29,271 nucleotides of DNA from Priapulus caudatus (Eukaryota > Priapulida > Priapulimorpha > Priapulimorphida > Priapulidae). The position numbers were made by a program, and so were the translations under genes. The notes under the pieces were generated by a model. The model ran no database searches and was not told the DNA's origin. It saw only the letters and a list, made by a program, of their open reading frames with translations. The DNA lies in contig NW_014578765.1 of assembly GCF_000485595.1 (NCBI RefSeq), forward strand, positions 15,533 through 44,803. The letters are read 5' to 3'. Positions 10,461 through 19,379 of the stretch are shown here, in pieces (positions within the stretch are counted from its first letter, which is position 1; the number at the start of each line of letters is the position of its first letter).

Positions 10461-10795
10461 CGCGGCAGCCCGAGGGAAGAGGAAGAGAGACTCACCAAAG
10501 AGAAGAGAGGGGTAGGAAAGAGGGGGGGAAGCAGAATAGGGGAGATGATGGGGAACCGGAAAAGGGAAAGAAGAGAAAGAGATCAGAAGAGGGTGAGAGC
10601 GAGACGAGAGGGAGGGAGCAATCAGGGGAGAGAGAGCGGGGCGGGATGGAGAGAGAGGCCGGAGAGATATGAGGGAAGAAAGAGAAGGAAGAAGGCGAGC
10701 AGATACAAGAGACCGACGACCGGCAGAGAGGGGATAGCGAGAGAGGGAGGAGCGCTTCAGGCGCCGAGAGGCAGCCACGACGAGGGCGCGGGGAT
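10461..10795. repeat. purine-rich (GA/GGA) tract
   Basis: Purine-dominated GAGA/GGGGA sequence with occasional C, grading into GC-rich unique bases just before the gap. Glu/Arg/Gly-rich frames here are low-complexity artefacts. Confidence 0.8.
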
Positions 10796-10821
10796 TACTG
10801 GGGGCGTAAGGGAACACAGCT

Positions 10822-10846
10822 NNNNNNNNNNNNNNNNNNNNNNNNN
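10822..10846. other. assembly gap, 25 N
   Basis: Twenty-five N separate GC-rich/purine sequence on the left from AT-rich unique sequence on the right. The short fixed length suggests a scaffold gap of unknown true size, so the two sides need not be adjacent. Confidence 0.99.
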
Positions 10847-11200
10847 GATGTTATCTTATATAATATTATATAATCTTGATGCAGGGTGCGAAATTAACGG
10901 GAGTCCGGAGTCAAATACTCCCTGATTTACTGTCGGACTCTCTGATTTGACATATTACGCAGGAGTCCGTGTGCCTCCCTGAAAATTCTGCCATACTAAC
11001 TAGTTCGTTCCGGAGCACGGCCTCGCGGAATTACTGCATTTGTTCAGCTAATGTCCAAAGAAAATTTGGCAGACGTGCAACTGCATGAATCTTAAAAATA
11101 AGCACATGCGTTATTGTTAATATCTTTAATTTTGAACCTCAGACTGCGGACTCCCTCATTTGGCTGCGGACTCCCTCTTTTTGAGGGCAGGGCCAAGATA
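10847..11200. other. low-copy interval with repeated CGGACTC motif
   Basis: AT-rich sequence with no gene. The motif CGGACTCYCT followed by ATTTG or TTTTT occurs near 10934, 11147 and 11167; the last two form a 20-bp tandem pair. A related GGAGTCCG also appears in the opposite orientation near 10890 and 10962. This could be the remains of an interspersed element with short inverted motifs; the family is not recognised. Confidence 0.4.
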
Positions 11201-11245
11201 TGAGAAGATGCAAGCATGCACGAGCGAGGATGCGGACAGTGAGTG

Positions 11246-11307
11246 ACGACGACGACGATGATGATGATGATGATGATGATGATTATGATGATGATGATGA
11301 TGATGAC

Positions 11308-11357
<50 letters not shown>

Positions 11358-11375
11358 CGATGATGATGATGAGGA
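11246..11375. repeat. (GAT)n trinucleotide array
   Basis: Five GAC triplets then about 35 GAT triplets with rare GAC and TAT. It reads as poly-Asp on plus and poly-Ile/His/Ser on minus. It is followed by a GA/GGA-rich patch to about 11520. Confidence 0.97.
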
Positions 11376-11596
11376 AGAGACGAGGGGAAAAAGAAGGAGA
11401 AAGAGTAGGAGGAAAAGGGTGAGGATGAAGAGATGAAGAAGATGAGGGTGGGGATGAGGATGAGGAAACACAAGGAAGAAGAACGGGAGGCGGACGAGCA
11501 GAAGGGGACAGGAGCATGGAGCACAAGCACATAACTTGATAAGCCTAAATTCGGTGCAGGTAAGAACACGAGAAGATGAGGACATTGCTTTCATCA

Positions 11597-11655
11597 CGTA
11601 GCAGCCTCTCTCCGCCACCCACACCGCAGCCTCGCTCCGCCACCCACACTGCATC
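11597..11655. repeat. short 25-bp tandem duplication
   Basis: The segment AGCCTCNCTCCGCCACCCAC recurs with a 25-bp period, about 2.2 copies. It is followed by GC-rich unique sequence (CGCGCGCGGG) to about 11780. Confidence 0.8.
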
Positions 11656-11782
11656 GTCCACCCCCACCCGCGCGCGCGGGAGGGAGGGGCAGGCAGGACA
11701 AAGGGAAGCCCCCTGCTATGGCAGCAGGCGCGCGCGGGGGTGGAGGCTGAACAATGATAGCGAGACAATAGAGAGCGCGCGC

Positions 11783-11853
11783 GTGTGTGTGTAGGCCGTG
11801 TGTGACTCGATACGCCTTCACGACTCCAGCCTGTCGTAGGTGTGTCTGTGTGC

Positions 11854-11928
<75 letters not shown>

Positions 11929-12465
11929 AGTGTTTGAGTGTGTGTGTGTGTGTGTGTGCGGTGCGTGCGTGCGTGGCGTGTGCGTGCGTGTGTGTGTGTG
12001 TGTGGTGTGGTGTGGTGTGTGTATGTGTGCCGTGCGTGTGTGTGTGTGGTGTGTATGCTGTGTGGCGTGTGTGTGCTGTGTAATGTGTGCGTGCGTGTGT
12101 GTGTGCGTGCGTGCGTGTGTCTGTGTGGCGTGTTGTGTGTGTGTGTGTGTTATGGCGTGCGTGCGTGTGTGTGTGTGCGTGCGTGCGTGCGTGGTGTGCG
12201 TGCGTGTGTGTGTGGTGTGTGTGTGTGGCGTTTGTGTTTGTGTGTGCGTAGCGCCCTGTCGTGGCGCGCGCACAGCGGTGTGTGCGATGCATGTGGTATT
12301 ACATAACGTATGTAACGTGTTTTGTGCGCACAAGCGCGAGTGAGTGCGTGTGCGTGCGTGCGCGTGCGTGTGTGTATGCATACGTATGTTACGTGTGCAC
12401 GTGCGTAAGCACGTGCGTCTACGCGCGCGTGAGTGCGTGTGCGTGCGTGCGTGCGTGTGTAACGA
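11783..12465. repeat. (GT)n with (GTGC)n variants, about 680 bp
   Basis: Pure GT at 11840-11960, then mixed GTGTGC/GTGCGTGC with small interruptions, a short unique island near 12245-12330, and more GCGTGCGTGT to 12465. All Cys/Val or Thr/His frames are artefacts. Confidence 0.95.
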
Positions 12466-12680
12466 CAAACGCGGCGTTTACGTAACCGTGACGACCGAGT
12501 TGGCATGGAAACCGCCAGCTGATCAAATGCGGCGCAATTAATAAATCGATTAACGCTCCAATAAATTAGCAAAGTTATTTTAACGGGAAAGGGCTGCCTG
12601 TCTGCGCTCGTCACCGCCAGCACGTACATGAGGGAGACCACGGCCACACAGAGGAAGTCAGAGAAGGAGACAGGGGAGAT
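12466..12680 (-). other. low-copy interval with weak hydrophobic minus-strand frame
   Basis: On the minus strand around 12600-12680 one frame reads DFLCVAVVSLMYVLAVTSAD, which resembles a membrane segment with a charged start. No AG acceptor precedes it and no clean GT donor follows it, and the frame runs on into the GT repeat. It could be an exon scrap of a multi-pass membrane protein, but the evidence is weak and no family is assigned. Confidence 0.15.
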
Positions 12681-12722
12681 ATTATATATAATATATCGTA
12701 TATATATATATAATATATATAC
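12678..12722. repeat. (TA)n microsatellite
   Basis: TATATA with one CG interruption, directly abutting the element-like sequence that starts ACTAGCTGCGGG. Confidence 0.9.
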
Positions 12723-13860
12723 TAGCTGCGGGTTACCCGCTGCGCTGGTATGAATCGTGCTACTAATTCATAGTACTATAAATAATGGGAGCAAGATAGG
12801 AAATTGGTGAAAATCGACAATAACTAGTTGCAGACAATTATTAATATTTAGAAATGAGTGTAATGAAGAATAATAAGCTGGGAAAACGAAAAACGTGTAC
12901 GCCGACACGTATACATTATAGATGACGCACAACGATCTTAGCACGCCACTGGAAACATAATAGTGAAATATGGTGGTAAATGACAAAAAGTTATTTAAAG
13001 CATGTAGGTAATGGGTTGGACTTTTTCATTTGAATTAAAGCCTCGTGATAAAGATAATGTTTTGACGTCTGTATTATCTGGTGAAATATGTAGAGATTCC
13101 CGGCGTCTCTCAACTCTTGAGCTCCCCACGTACAGCTATCCATTGTGAGATTCGTAGCAGGAATAAAGGAATATAGTATCAGGAGCTAAGTAATACAGAA
13201 TATTGTCATATTATGCTGCCGCATAAGTATAGATAGAGACACGCAACCATGCACATGATAATGGAAGAATTTTCCTAGTGAATGAAGAAACTGGAGCATA
13301 GCTATCGATGGAGCAATGCATTTGTGAGATCGTAACATCTGAATCTGAAACTCTGCTCTGAGGCCTGAGTGAGTAGTAGCTCTGACTGGTTGAAACTGGT
13401 GTGGTTGTGGGTGTGTTGTATAGTATTGGTTTCGGTTTCAAACAAATAGTATACCAGCAGCTCGGGATGAAGGTGAGGGAGATCGATTTTGCTGCTGTGT
13501 GGCAGCACTGACTGTACAGTCGTGTTGACATTTGTGTGAGATTTCACGATATTGTAATTGACGCGGTTTCACGGGATTTTTCGGTGAGTTTTGACGGTTT
13601 TTGAAAGACCAAGGTTTTTTCATCTAGGAAACATTCGGAGCCCGGGTATAAGAATGCCCTGTGAAAATTCCATCCAGATCGTTTGGCGGTTTGGCCGCCT
13701 ATTGGCAAGATACATACAATGACATACAATAACACACACCACGCACGCACGGCACGAGCACGCACGCACGCGACGGCACGGCACGCTACGACACAGCACA
13801 TCATAGCATAAACATACGAACTCAAAATAATATACTAGATATATACATGAATAATAGATA
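12720..13860. mobile_element. probable old interspersed element, unclassified
   Basis: The interval is bounded by (TA)n on the left and AT-rich ATACTAGATATATAC on the right. It begins ACTAGCTGCGGGTTACCCGC, and towards its right side has AAAATTCCATCCAGATCG followed by GATACATACAATGACATAC and ACGC-type simple repeat. An ACTAG...ACCCGC beginning and a tail with "ccatccagatcg...acatacat" are familiar from repeated sequences in invertebrate genomes. I recall the pattern, not a named family. No reverse transcriptase or transposase frame is seen, so it would be non-autonomous or truncated. Borders are approximate. Confidence 0.4.
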
Positions 13861-13869
13861 TATTATATA

Positions 13870-13930
13870 TAGATGAGAGAGAGAGAGAGAAGAGAAGAGA
13901 GAGAGAGAGAGAGAGCGAATAGATATAAAG

Positions 13931-13997
<67 letters not shown>

Positions 13998-14102
13998 AAG
14001 AGAGAGGAGAGAGAGAGAAAGAAGAGAGCGAGAAAAGAGAAAGAAAGGCAAGAGAGCGAGAAAGAGAAAGAAAGCAGAGAGGGGAAGGAGCAAGAAAGAG
14101 AA

Positions 14103-14139
<37 letters not shown>

Positions 14140-14215
14140 CGAGAGAAAGGGGGAGAGAGAGGGAGAGAGAGGAGAGAGAGAGAGAGAGCAGAGAACGAAT
14201 GAGAGAGAGTGGAAG
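13870..14215. repeat. (GA)n tract with internal (TA)n
   Basis: GAGAGA interrupted by a 26-bp TA run at about 13931-13956, then GA/GAAA-rich sequence to 14215. Confidence 0.95.
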
Positions 14216-14334
14216 GAGAGATCCGGTGTAGCGGTGACGGAGAGATGGAGATGTAATTGAGCAGCTGCGCGAAGTCTGTGAAGTGATCTCAACTTTCTGC
14301 TACGTCTCACTCACTCACATCACTGCGCGCTATC

Positions 14335-14515
14335 GCTTATCGCTCTCTCCTCTCTCTCCTTCTCTCATCTCTCTTCTCTCGTCTCGTCTCTCTCTCCTCT
14401 CTCTCTCTCTGCTCTCTTCTCTCTCTCTCTCTCTCTCTTCTCTCTCGTCTCTCTCTCTCTCTCCTCTCATCTCTTTCTCTTATCTGTCTTCTCTCTCCCC
14501 TTTCCCTTCCTCCCT
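14335..14515. repeat. (CT)n pyrimidine tract
   Basis: CTCTCT with TCATC and CGTC interruptions. It sits opposite in sense to the GA tract at 13870-14215, separated by 120 bp of unique sequence, giving another inverted pair of simple repeats. Confidence 0.93.
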
Positions 14516-14920
14516 CTATATCCATCACATCGCAGTTCATGCCAATGTCGAGTTTACCAATGAAAGAATTCGACACCTCAAAACACGCACGCGCGCAACG
14601 CACGCAGGCACGCACGCACCGCGACCGTCACGCACTACATTAAATATATCCGCATTCAGTAGCCACAGTACTCCGCCCCACCCATATACATAGTACATTA
14701 ATCTGTCATCAAGCGTCCAATATTTTTTATTCGCCCTATACACTTTTATGTATCTATAGGTGTCATGTGCGGGAGGGTGCGTGCGCGCGCGTTGTGTGAC
14801 GATCTGTTGCTATGCGACGCGGGTTCGCGTTTATAAACACAGGCGTGTGCGGGGTCGGGAGGGAGGGGGAATTGGGAAGGGGAGGGCTATTAATGTACGG
14901 AGACTGATCATCGCTATCGT
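14516..14920. other. low-copy interval with (ACGC)n patch, no gene seen
   Basis: Contains CGCACGCACG repeats at about 14582-14630, AT-rich unique sequence to 14760, then a GTGCGCGCGCG patch and GGGAGGGAGGGG-type purines. No credible coding frame. Confidence 0.6.
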
Positions 14921-14921
14921 C

Positions 14922-15075
14922 AATCGTCATCGTCGCCATCAACATCGTCATCATCATCATCATCATGCATCATCTCAATTCTCTCGTCACCACTCCCTAC
15001 TCTTCTTCTTCTTTTTCGTACATCGATCATGCGTCATCGTCAATTCGTCATCGGTCATCGTCATCGTCATCGTTA
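14922..15075. repeat. (CAT)n/(CGT)n triplet region
   Basis: ATCGTCATC-type triplets with a CATCATCAT core at about 14945-14966, a TTCTTCTTC patch, and CGTCATCGTCAT to 15075. Confidence 0.88.
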
Positions 15076-15187
15076 ATCATGTCAGTAAAGCTATAATGGT
15101 TCGTGTCTACCGGACGCGGCGCGCAAGGCCACCAATGTTTTAGACGCCGAGTTGGATCAAACAGTTCACCCCGGATCAATAGAGTTA

Positions 15188-16418
15188 ACTCGCTTCCCCC
15201 CTCCCTTCATGTCGCCCTCTCCTCCTGCCTCTGTCTCCATCGTTCTCATTCTTGTCTCTCTCTCCTCTCTTCTCTCCTCTCTTCTCTCTCTCTCTTCTCT
15301 CCGTCTCTCTCTCTCTCCTCTCTCTTCTCTCTCCATCCTCTCTCTCTTTCTACCTCCATCTATCCTGGAACTCTTCTCCCTCTCCTCTTTCTACCTCCAC
15401 TAATCGTGAACTCTCTCCATTTCCTCACGTCTCTCGAACTCTCTCTACCCCTTCCCCTTCATTTCGCTTCATTCTCACTCTCCCTCTCCTTTCTTTCCTC
15501 CTCTCTCTCCTCTCTCTCCTCTCCGCTCTCTCCCTCTCCTCCCCTCTCTCCCCCTTTCTCCCTTCTCCCTCTCCCCTTCTCGCCCCTCTCTCTCTCTCTC
15601 TCTCTCCTCTCTCGCTCTCTCTATCCTCTCGTCTCTCTCTCCTCTCGTCTCCTCTCATCTCTCTCTCTGGTCTTCTCTCTCTCTCTCTGCTCTCTCTCTC
15701 TTCTCTGCTCTCCATCTCTCTCTCTCGTCTCTCTCATCTCTCTCTCGTCTCTCTCTCTCTCTCTCTCTCATCCTCTCTCTCTCTTCCTCTCTGGTCCCTC
15801 TCCCTCCTCTCTCTCTCTTCTCTCTCTCTCTCTCCTCACTCTCTCTATCTCTCCTCTCTCTGCTCTCTCGCTCTCGCTCGCGCTCTCCCCTCTCTCTTCT
15901 CGTCTCCTCTCGTCTCCTCTCTCTCATCTCTCTCTCTCTCTCTCTCCCCCCTCCTCTCTCTTCCTCTATCTCTCTCTCTCTCTACCTCTCTCGTCTCTTC
16001 TCCATCTCTCTCTCTTCGTTCTCTCTCGTCTCTCTCTCTTCCATCTCCTCTCTCTCTCTCCTCTCTCCTCTCTCCGTCATCTCTCTCTCTCTCTCCTCTC
16101 TCCTCTCTACTCCTCTCTCTCCTCTCTCTCTCTCTTCTTCTCTTCTCTTCTTCTCCTCTCTCCTCTCTCTCTCTCCCTTTCTCATCTCTCTTCTCGTCTC
16201 GTCGTTCGTCTCTCATCTCCTCTCTTCTCTCTTCTCTCCTCTCTACTCGTCTCCTCTCTCCTCCTCTTCTCTCTCTCCTCTCTCTCTCTCCTCTCTCCCT
16301 GCCGTCTCTCTCTCTCTGGCTCCTCTCGTCTCTCGTCTCTCTGCGGTCTCTCTCCCTCTCTCCTCTCTCGTCTCCCTCTTCGTTCTCTCTCTCCCTACTT
16401 CCTCGCTCTGCTCTCCTC
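15188..16418. repeat. 1.2-kb (CT)n pyrimidine tract
   Basis: Almost uninterrupted pyrimidines on the plus strand (CTCTCT, CTCC, TTCT), with sparse A or G, ending abruptly at an N. It produces very long Ser/Leu frames on plus and Arg/Glu frames on minus that are not proteins. Confidence 0.96.
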
Positions 16419-16419
16419 N
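16419..16419. other. single ambiguous base at a sequence junction
   Basis: One N lies exactly between the CT tract and the first unit of the 25-bp minisatellite. Combined with the abrupt change of sequence class, it looks like a contig join rather than an isolated miscall. Confidence 0.7.
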
Positions 16420-16508
16420 TCACGTACGTGTCAAACGGTCACTGTCACGTACTTGTCAAACAGTCACTGTCACGTACGTGTCAAACAGTCACGGTCACGT
16501 ACGTGAGT
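16420..16508. repeat. 25-bp minisatellite, block 1 (about 3.5 units)
   Basis: Units contain the 10-bp palindrome CACGTACGTG followed by TCAAACGGTCAC. It ends at CACGTACGTGAGTCCTACAG. The same ending is seen at 19889-19911, where it closes the third array. It lies about 240 bp beyond NAA10 exon 5. Confidence 0.9.
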
Positions 16509-16744
16509 CCTACAGTAGACTTGATTCCACTTAGTCTAACGAGTCTGCACACATTCTTATATGATCACGGTCATCAAACGATAACAACGCTACATCCAAT
16601 CGTCGGCCGTACGTCCTGCCTTCCGCGTATACACCAACAATCGCTGAATTACACGCTGAGGCGCACGTCGTGAGATTTAAAATTTACTGACGCGCGTAAC
16701 CGCGACCGACGGCGGAACACGCGGCATCGCGCATGCATGCTCAC

Positions 16745-16829
16745 TTGTTTTGCGAAGTCTGCCAGGTTGCGCTTCATGGCGTATGCGTCCTCACCGTCTG
16801 CGTAGTACTTTGGTTCGATCTCGCTGATC
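16745..16829 (-). CDS. NAA10: N-alpha-acetyltransferase 10 (NatA catalytic subunit), exon 5, intact copy
   Basis: This minus-strand exon of 85 nt encodes [20 protein letters not shown] followed by NLADFAKQ (residues 130-157). It is the signature strand/helix end of the GNAT fold in NAA10/ARD1, the enzyme that acetylates protein N-termini at the ribosome as part of the NatA complex with NAA15. The acceptor is CGTTCGCAG before base 16829 and the donor GTGAGC follows base 16745. Its first base completes a split Ser codon (TC|G) from exon 4, so the phase matches exon 4 at 25436-25642. In human NAA10 an acidic, disordered tail follows. Here the exon(s) for the tail were not found. A frameshifted twin lies at 20140-20232. 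Identity of the family is secure; membership of one gene with the distant exons is inferred. Confidence 0.93.
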
Positions 16830-17168
16830 CTGCGAACGATCGCGCACCAGGGTGTTAGCCAGGGAAAAAAATCAGGGAGTCTCACCGTCTGAGCGAAGCG
16901 AGGGAGGGTGTGGAGATGTATAATAACATTAAAATTGTATTCAGATAATAGATTATAGATCTTATATGAGCATTTTATTATAAAACAGTGCATAACGATA
17001 GAAACATGAAGATTTAATTCACTAATTTGGGCGTTTTATGAATTTTGTAATTTGGATGTTTTGCTAGGGGGTCGTAATTTGGGCGCCGGAATTTGGTATG
17101 AAATATGGCTTGGATTAGGCCCTGCTTTTCCTTCTTTTCTTTACCTTCTGCTCGAGTTTGCGTAAAGC

Positions 17169-17301
17169 GGGGGACACACCATGCGAATTTATTTGCACGT
17201 CGACAGCGATTGTAAAATCGCATGGTGTGTCCCCTCAAGCGCGGGCAAATTTCATCCGCACCGAAATTCGCAGCGATTAAACATGTTTGATATTTTCGCT
17301 T
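17169..17301. mobile_element. MITE-like element in NAA10 intron 4, left part
   Basis: It begins GGGGGACACACCATGCGA. A perfect 17-bp inverted repeat is formed by 17170-17186 and 17218-17234 around a 31-nt loop. The right terminal arm of the element is not here but at 25376-25406. An apparently complete, indel-bearing copy is at 20596-20777. The element is interrupted at 17301, where the locus is broken. Confidence 0.6.
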
Positions 17302-17309
17302 TGTCACTG

Positions 17310-17690
17310 CACTCGTCAAAACGGGTCACCGTCACGCTTACGTGTCAACGATCACTGTCACGTACGTGTTGCAAACGGTCATGTCACGTACGTGTCAAAC
17401 GGTCACGGCTCACGTACGTCTGTCAAACGGTCACGGTCACGTATGTGTCAAACCGTCACGCTGCCACGTACGTGTCAAACGGTCACGGTCACGTACGTGT
17501 CTCAAACGGTCACTGCCACGTACGTGTCAAAACGGTCACCTGTCCACGTACGTGCCCAAAAAACGCGTCACTGCCACGTACGTGTCAAACGGTCACGGCT
17601 GACGTACGTGTCCAAACCGGTTCACTGCCACGTACGGTGTCAAAACCGGTCACTGTCACGTTAACGTTGTCAAACGGTCACTTGCCAACA
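17310..17690. repeat. 25-bp minisatellite, block 2
   Basis: About 15 units of the CACGTACGTG-containing repeat, with single-base indels. Rare variants (GTATGTG, CTGCCACG, CCTGTCCACG, GGCTGACG) follow each other in the same order as in 19560-19790, so both blocks are the same array seen twice. The array stops at GCCAACATTCTGAGATG and unique AT-rich sequence follows. Confidence 0.92.
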
Positions 17691-17962
17691 TTCTGAGATG
17701 CAATTTCCTGCATTCTGAGGGTCAAAAATGACAATAAATTGACAAAAAATGACAATAATTGACAAATTTTTTTTTCCCTGATCACAGTGAAATTTGTAGT
17801 TTGATACAAACTGGTCGTAGTGGTGCAAAAGGAATAGAAATTCGTATAAAATACTGATAAATCGTAGTGGTTGGCATCTCTGCTCTACCCACCTCTCCGC
17901 GGCACGCCCCCCCCCTCCGCCCCCACCTGCGACTAACGAGCAACGCTTCACCTGTCACGCAG

Positions 17963-18206
17963 GTACGCTGACCTGCACCAGACGAGCGACTGCAACGCGT
18001 TCTGGCCCGGACACCTCCTCGATCGGCTGCGGCCGTTCATCCCCGAGGGCGGCCGGCCCGCCCCCGCCCACGTGCACTTCAGCGCCGTGAGGGAGGAGTT
18101 CCGCAGCCTCCGTACCGCCGTCTCGCCGTCGATGTTCGCGCGCAACGACGGCGGCTACGTTCAGTACGGCTTCATCGACTCGTACAATCGGAAGCGGTTG
18201 CCGTGA
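17963..18206 (+). CDS. terminal exon of an unrecognised protein-coding gene
   Basis: An 81-codon open stretch on the plus strand follows a good acceptor (TTCACCTGTCACGCAG) and ends in TGA at 18204-18206. The first base completes a split codon; then it reads YADLHQTSDCNAFWPGHLLD through a Pro/Gly/Arg-rich middle to ARNDGGYVQYGFIDSYNRKR-LP. The composition is balanced, with aromatic, Asp and Asn residues, unlike the repeat frames nearby. The third codon positions are strongly G/C, as expected of a real GC-rich exon. An AATAAA lies 90 bases after the stop. I do not recognise the family. Upstream exons are not in the 270 bp of AT-rich sequence before it, which the 25-bp array then interrupts. It converges on NAA10. 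A purely chance frame is possible but less likely. Confidence 0.6.
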
Positions 18207-18295
18207 CGACGGCGCGCGAAGCGTCGTCGCGGCTCCCGGATAACGAGCTCGTTGCAAAAATTCGCGCTAAACGAGAGATCGTGTATGCGAACGGA

Positions 18296-18301
18296 AATAA
18301 A
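18296..18301 (+). terminator. AATAAA polyadenylation signal
   Basis: Canonical hexamer 90 bases beyond the stop codon of the plus-strand terminal exon, at a plausible 3'-UTR distance. No clear downstream GU-rich element is evident. Confidence 0.4.
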
Positions 18302-18811
18302 ACGCTAGACAGAGATGTGGATCGTCTTAAAAATATTTACAGTGTTTTATTATTACGCGAGAGAGAAGCAAAATCCAGATGTTACGCGAACCGAAAAGAG
18401 AGAGACGGAATGCACACGCATTTTTTCGAATTCATTTTCAAAGCTGAAAGAGGGTCTAACTAACGTGTCAATGCTACGTGACGCATGCAGTAAAAATACG
18501 ATGTGCCACAACACAAGCTTGCTTTAAACCTACATCACGGCAAATCAGCGTATTAGCCAGAAATGAGTATTGTGCGAGTGCAGGAAAAATATTTGGGAGT
18601 GCAATTTTGCACTTTTTCGGGCTTTAGATCAATAATTTAGGCCGTGCTACACGTTTCAAAACTGACCGTGCAAATCATGGCTGCACAGCTCGCTAACTAA
18701 TATGTTGCGGCAAATAGTGGACGAGGCGTCTCTTCTCTCGTGGGCAAACACGGACGCACACACGCCGAACAAAACCTCCTTTGCGCGTTAAGAACCTCGA
18801 TGGCCTCCCAC
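18302..18811. other. intergenic sequence, no gene seen
   Basis: AT-balanced unique DNA with a GAGAGAGA patch near 18361 and 18400. No frame longer than about 86 codons, and no recognised motif. Confidence 0.5.
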
Positions 18812-19026
18812 AAGGGGGAGGAACTCTTGCTAAGTGTTTCTCCCTCCGACGCAGAAGCCATTCCATGGGGGGAGGGAGAAACTCTTGCCAAGTGTTTCTC
18901 CCTCCGACGCAGATGCCATCCCACAACGGGGGAGGAACTCTTGCCAAGTGTTTCTCCCTCCGACGCAGACACCAACCCATGGGGGGAGGGAGAAACTCTT
19001 GCCAAGTGTTTCCTTCTTCCGCGCAG
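18812..19026. repeat. 57-bp tandem array, four units, each ending like a 3' splice site
   Basis: The phrase GTGTTTCTCCCTCCGACGCAG recurs with its AG at 18854, 18912, 18968 and 19026 (spacings 58, 56, 58). Units alternate between two subtypes: GGGGGAGGAACTCTTGC, and GGGAGGGAGAAACTCTTGCC after CCATGGG. The period is thus a two-unit 114-bp repeat. Every unit has a pyrimidine tract followed by CAG. On the minus strand the units read as Arg/Glu/Ser-rich repeats in frame every 38 residues. Confidence 0.9.
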
Positions 19027-19330
19027 TCGATGAGACGTCTCCAAATTCCATCGAATCGTCCATCGAATCGTCCGTCCCGCGCAATCCACTAACGAACGTC
19101 AAGTGGTGCTCCCCGTCGAAGCAGCATCTCCGCGATTTGCGCCGAACGTCGTCTCCGAATTCCCGCGAAAACCTCCCCGGGCCGTCGACGGTAATTCCCC
19201 GGAGAAGATTCCTGGGGGAAGACTCCCAGGGGAAGACCCCCAGGGACGCGGCTACGGCACCGTCACGGCCTTCGCCGCGTCGCTGGCGAGCTCCGACGAA
19301 TACTTGACGCTGTGCTGCAATGCGAAACAA
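19027..19330 (+). CDS. possible exon of an unrecognised gene
   Basis: The last 57-bp unit ends TTCCTTCTTCCGCGCAG, a good acceptor. The following sequence is open on plus for 92 codons (DETSPNSIESSIESSVPRNP..., stop at 19305-19307), Ser/Pro/Arg-rich and probably disordered. A second plus frame over 19200-19330 reads GYGTVTAFAASLASSDEYLT and ends at a good donor (AAACAA|GTGAGC at 19331). A frameshift between the two, by error or mutation, could link them into one internal exon. The minus strand is also open. No family is recognised, so this stays a weak call. Confidence 0.22.
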
Positions 19331-19379
19331 GTGAGCATGTCAAGCGGGGGGACACACAGAACGAAAGCGAGAAACCAGA

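Larger units (their letters stand above)
16480..17301. repeat. duplicated segment A (matches about 19870-20735)
   Basis: From the end of the 25-bp array through NAA10 exon 5 and into intron 4, this segment matches 19870-20735 in order and orientation. The differences are mainly short indels in the other copy. The match stops at 17301, where the sequence jumps into another block of the 25-bp array. Its last 55 bases (17247-17301) recur identically at 25319-25373. Confidence 0.9.

Noticed and set aside
11594-12468. His/Thr-rich and Cys/Val-rich frames over 200 codons
   Set aside because: Direct products of the GT/GTGC repeat.
12600-12680. Membrane-protein exon on minus strand (DFLCVAVVSLMYVLAVTSAD)
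   Set aside because: No acceptor AG upstream and no donor; the frame runs into simple repeat. Kept only as a weak note.
15103-16673. Very long plus-strand frames of over 460 codons, rich in Ser and Leu, and long minus-strand Arg/Glu frames
   Set aside because: They are the translation of a CT microsatellite, open in several phases at once, with no unique sequence.
17181-17696. Plus-strand frames with repeating VTVTYVSNGHGHV-like units, also at 19312-19898
   Set aside because: The 25-bp period rotates through all three frames, and indels differ between copies of the same array. A repeat protein is not supported.
18697-19330. Minus-strand frames of 130 and 166 codons over the 57-bp array, considered as the missing NAA10 C-terminal tail
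   Set aside because: They do not look like the acidic tail, begin inside the array or at weak starts, and no acceptor in the right phase was found.
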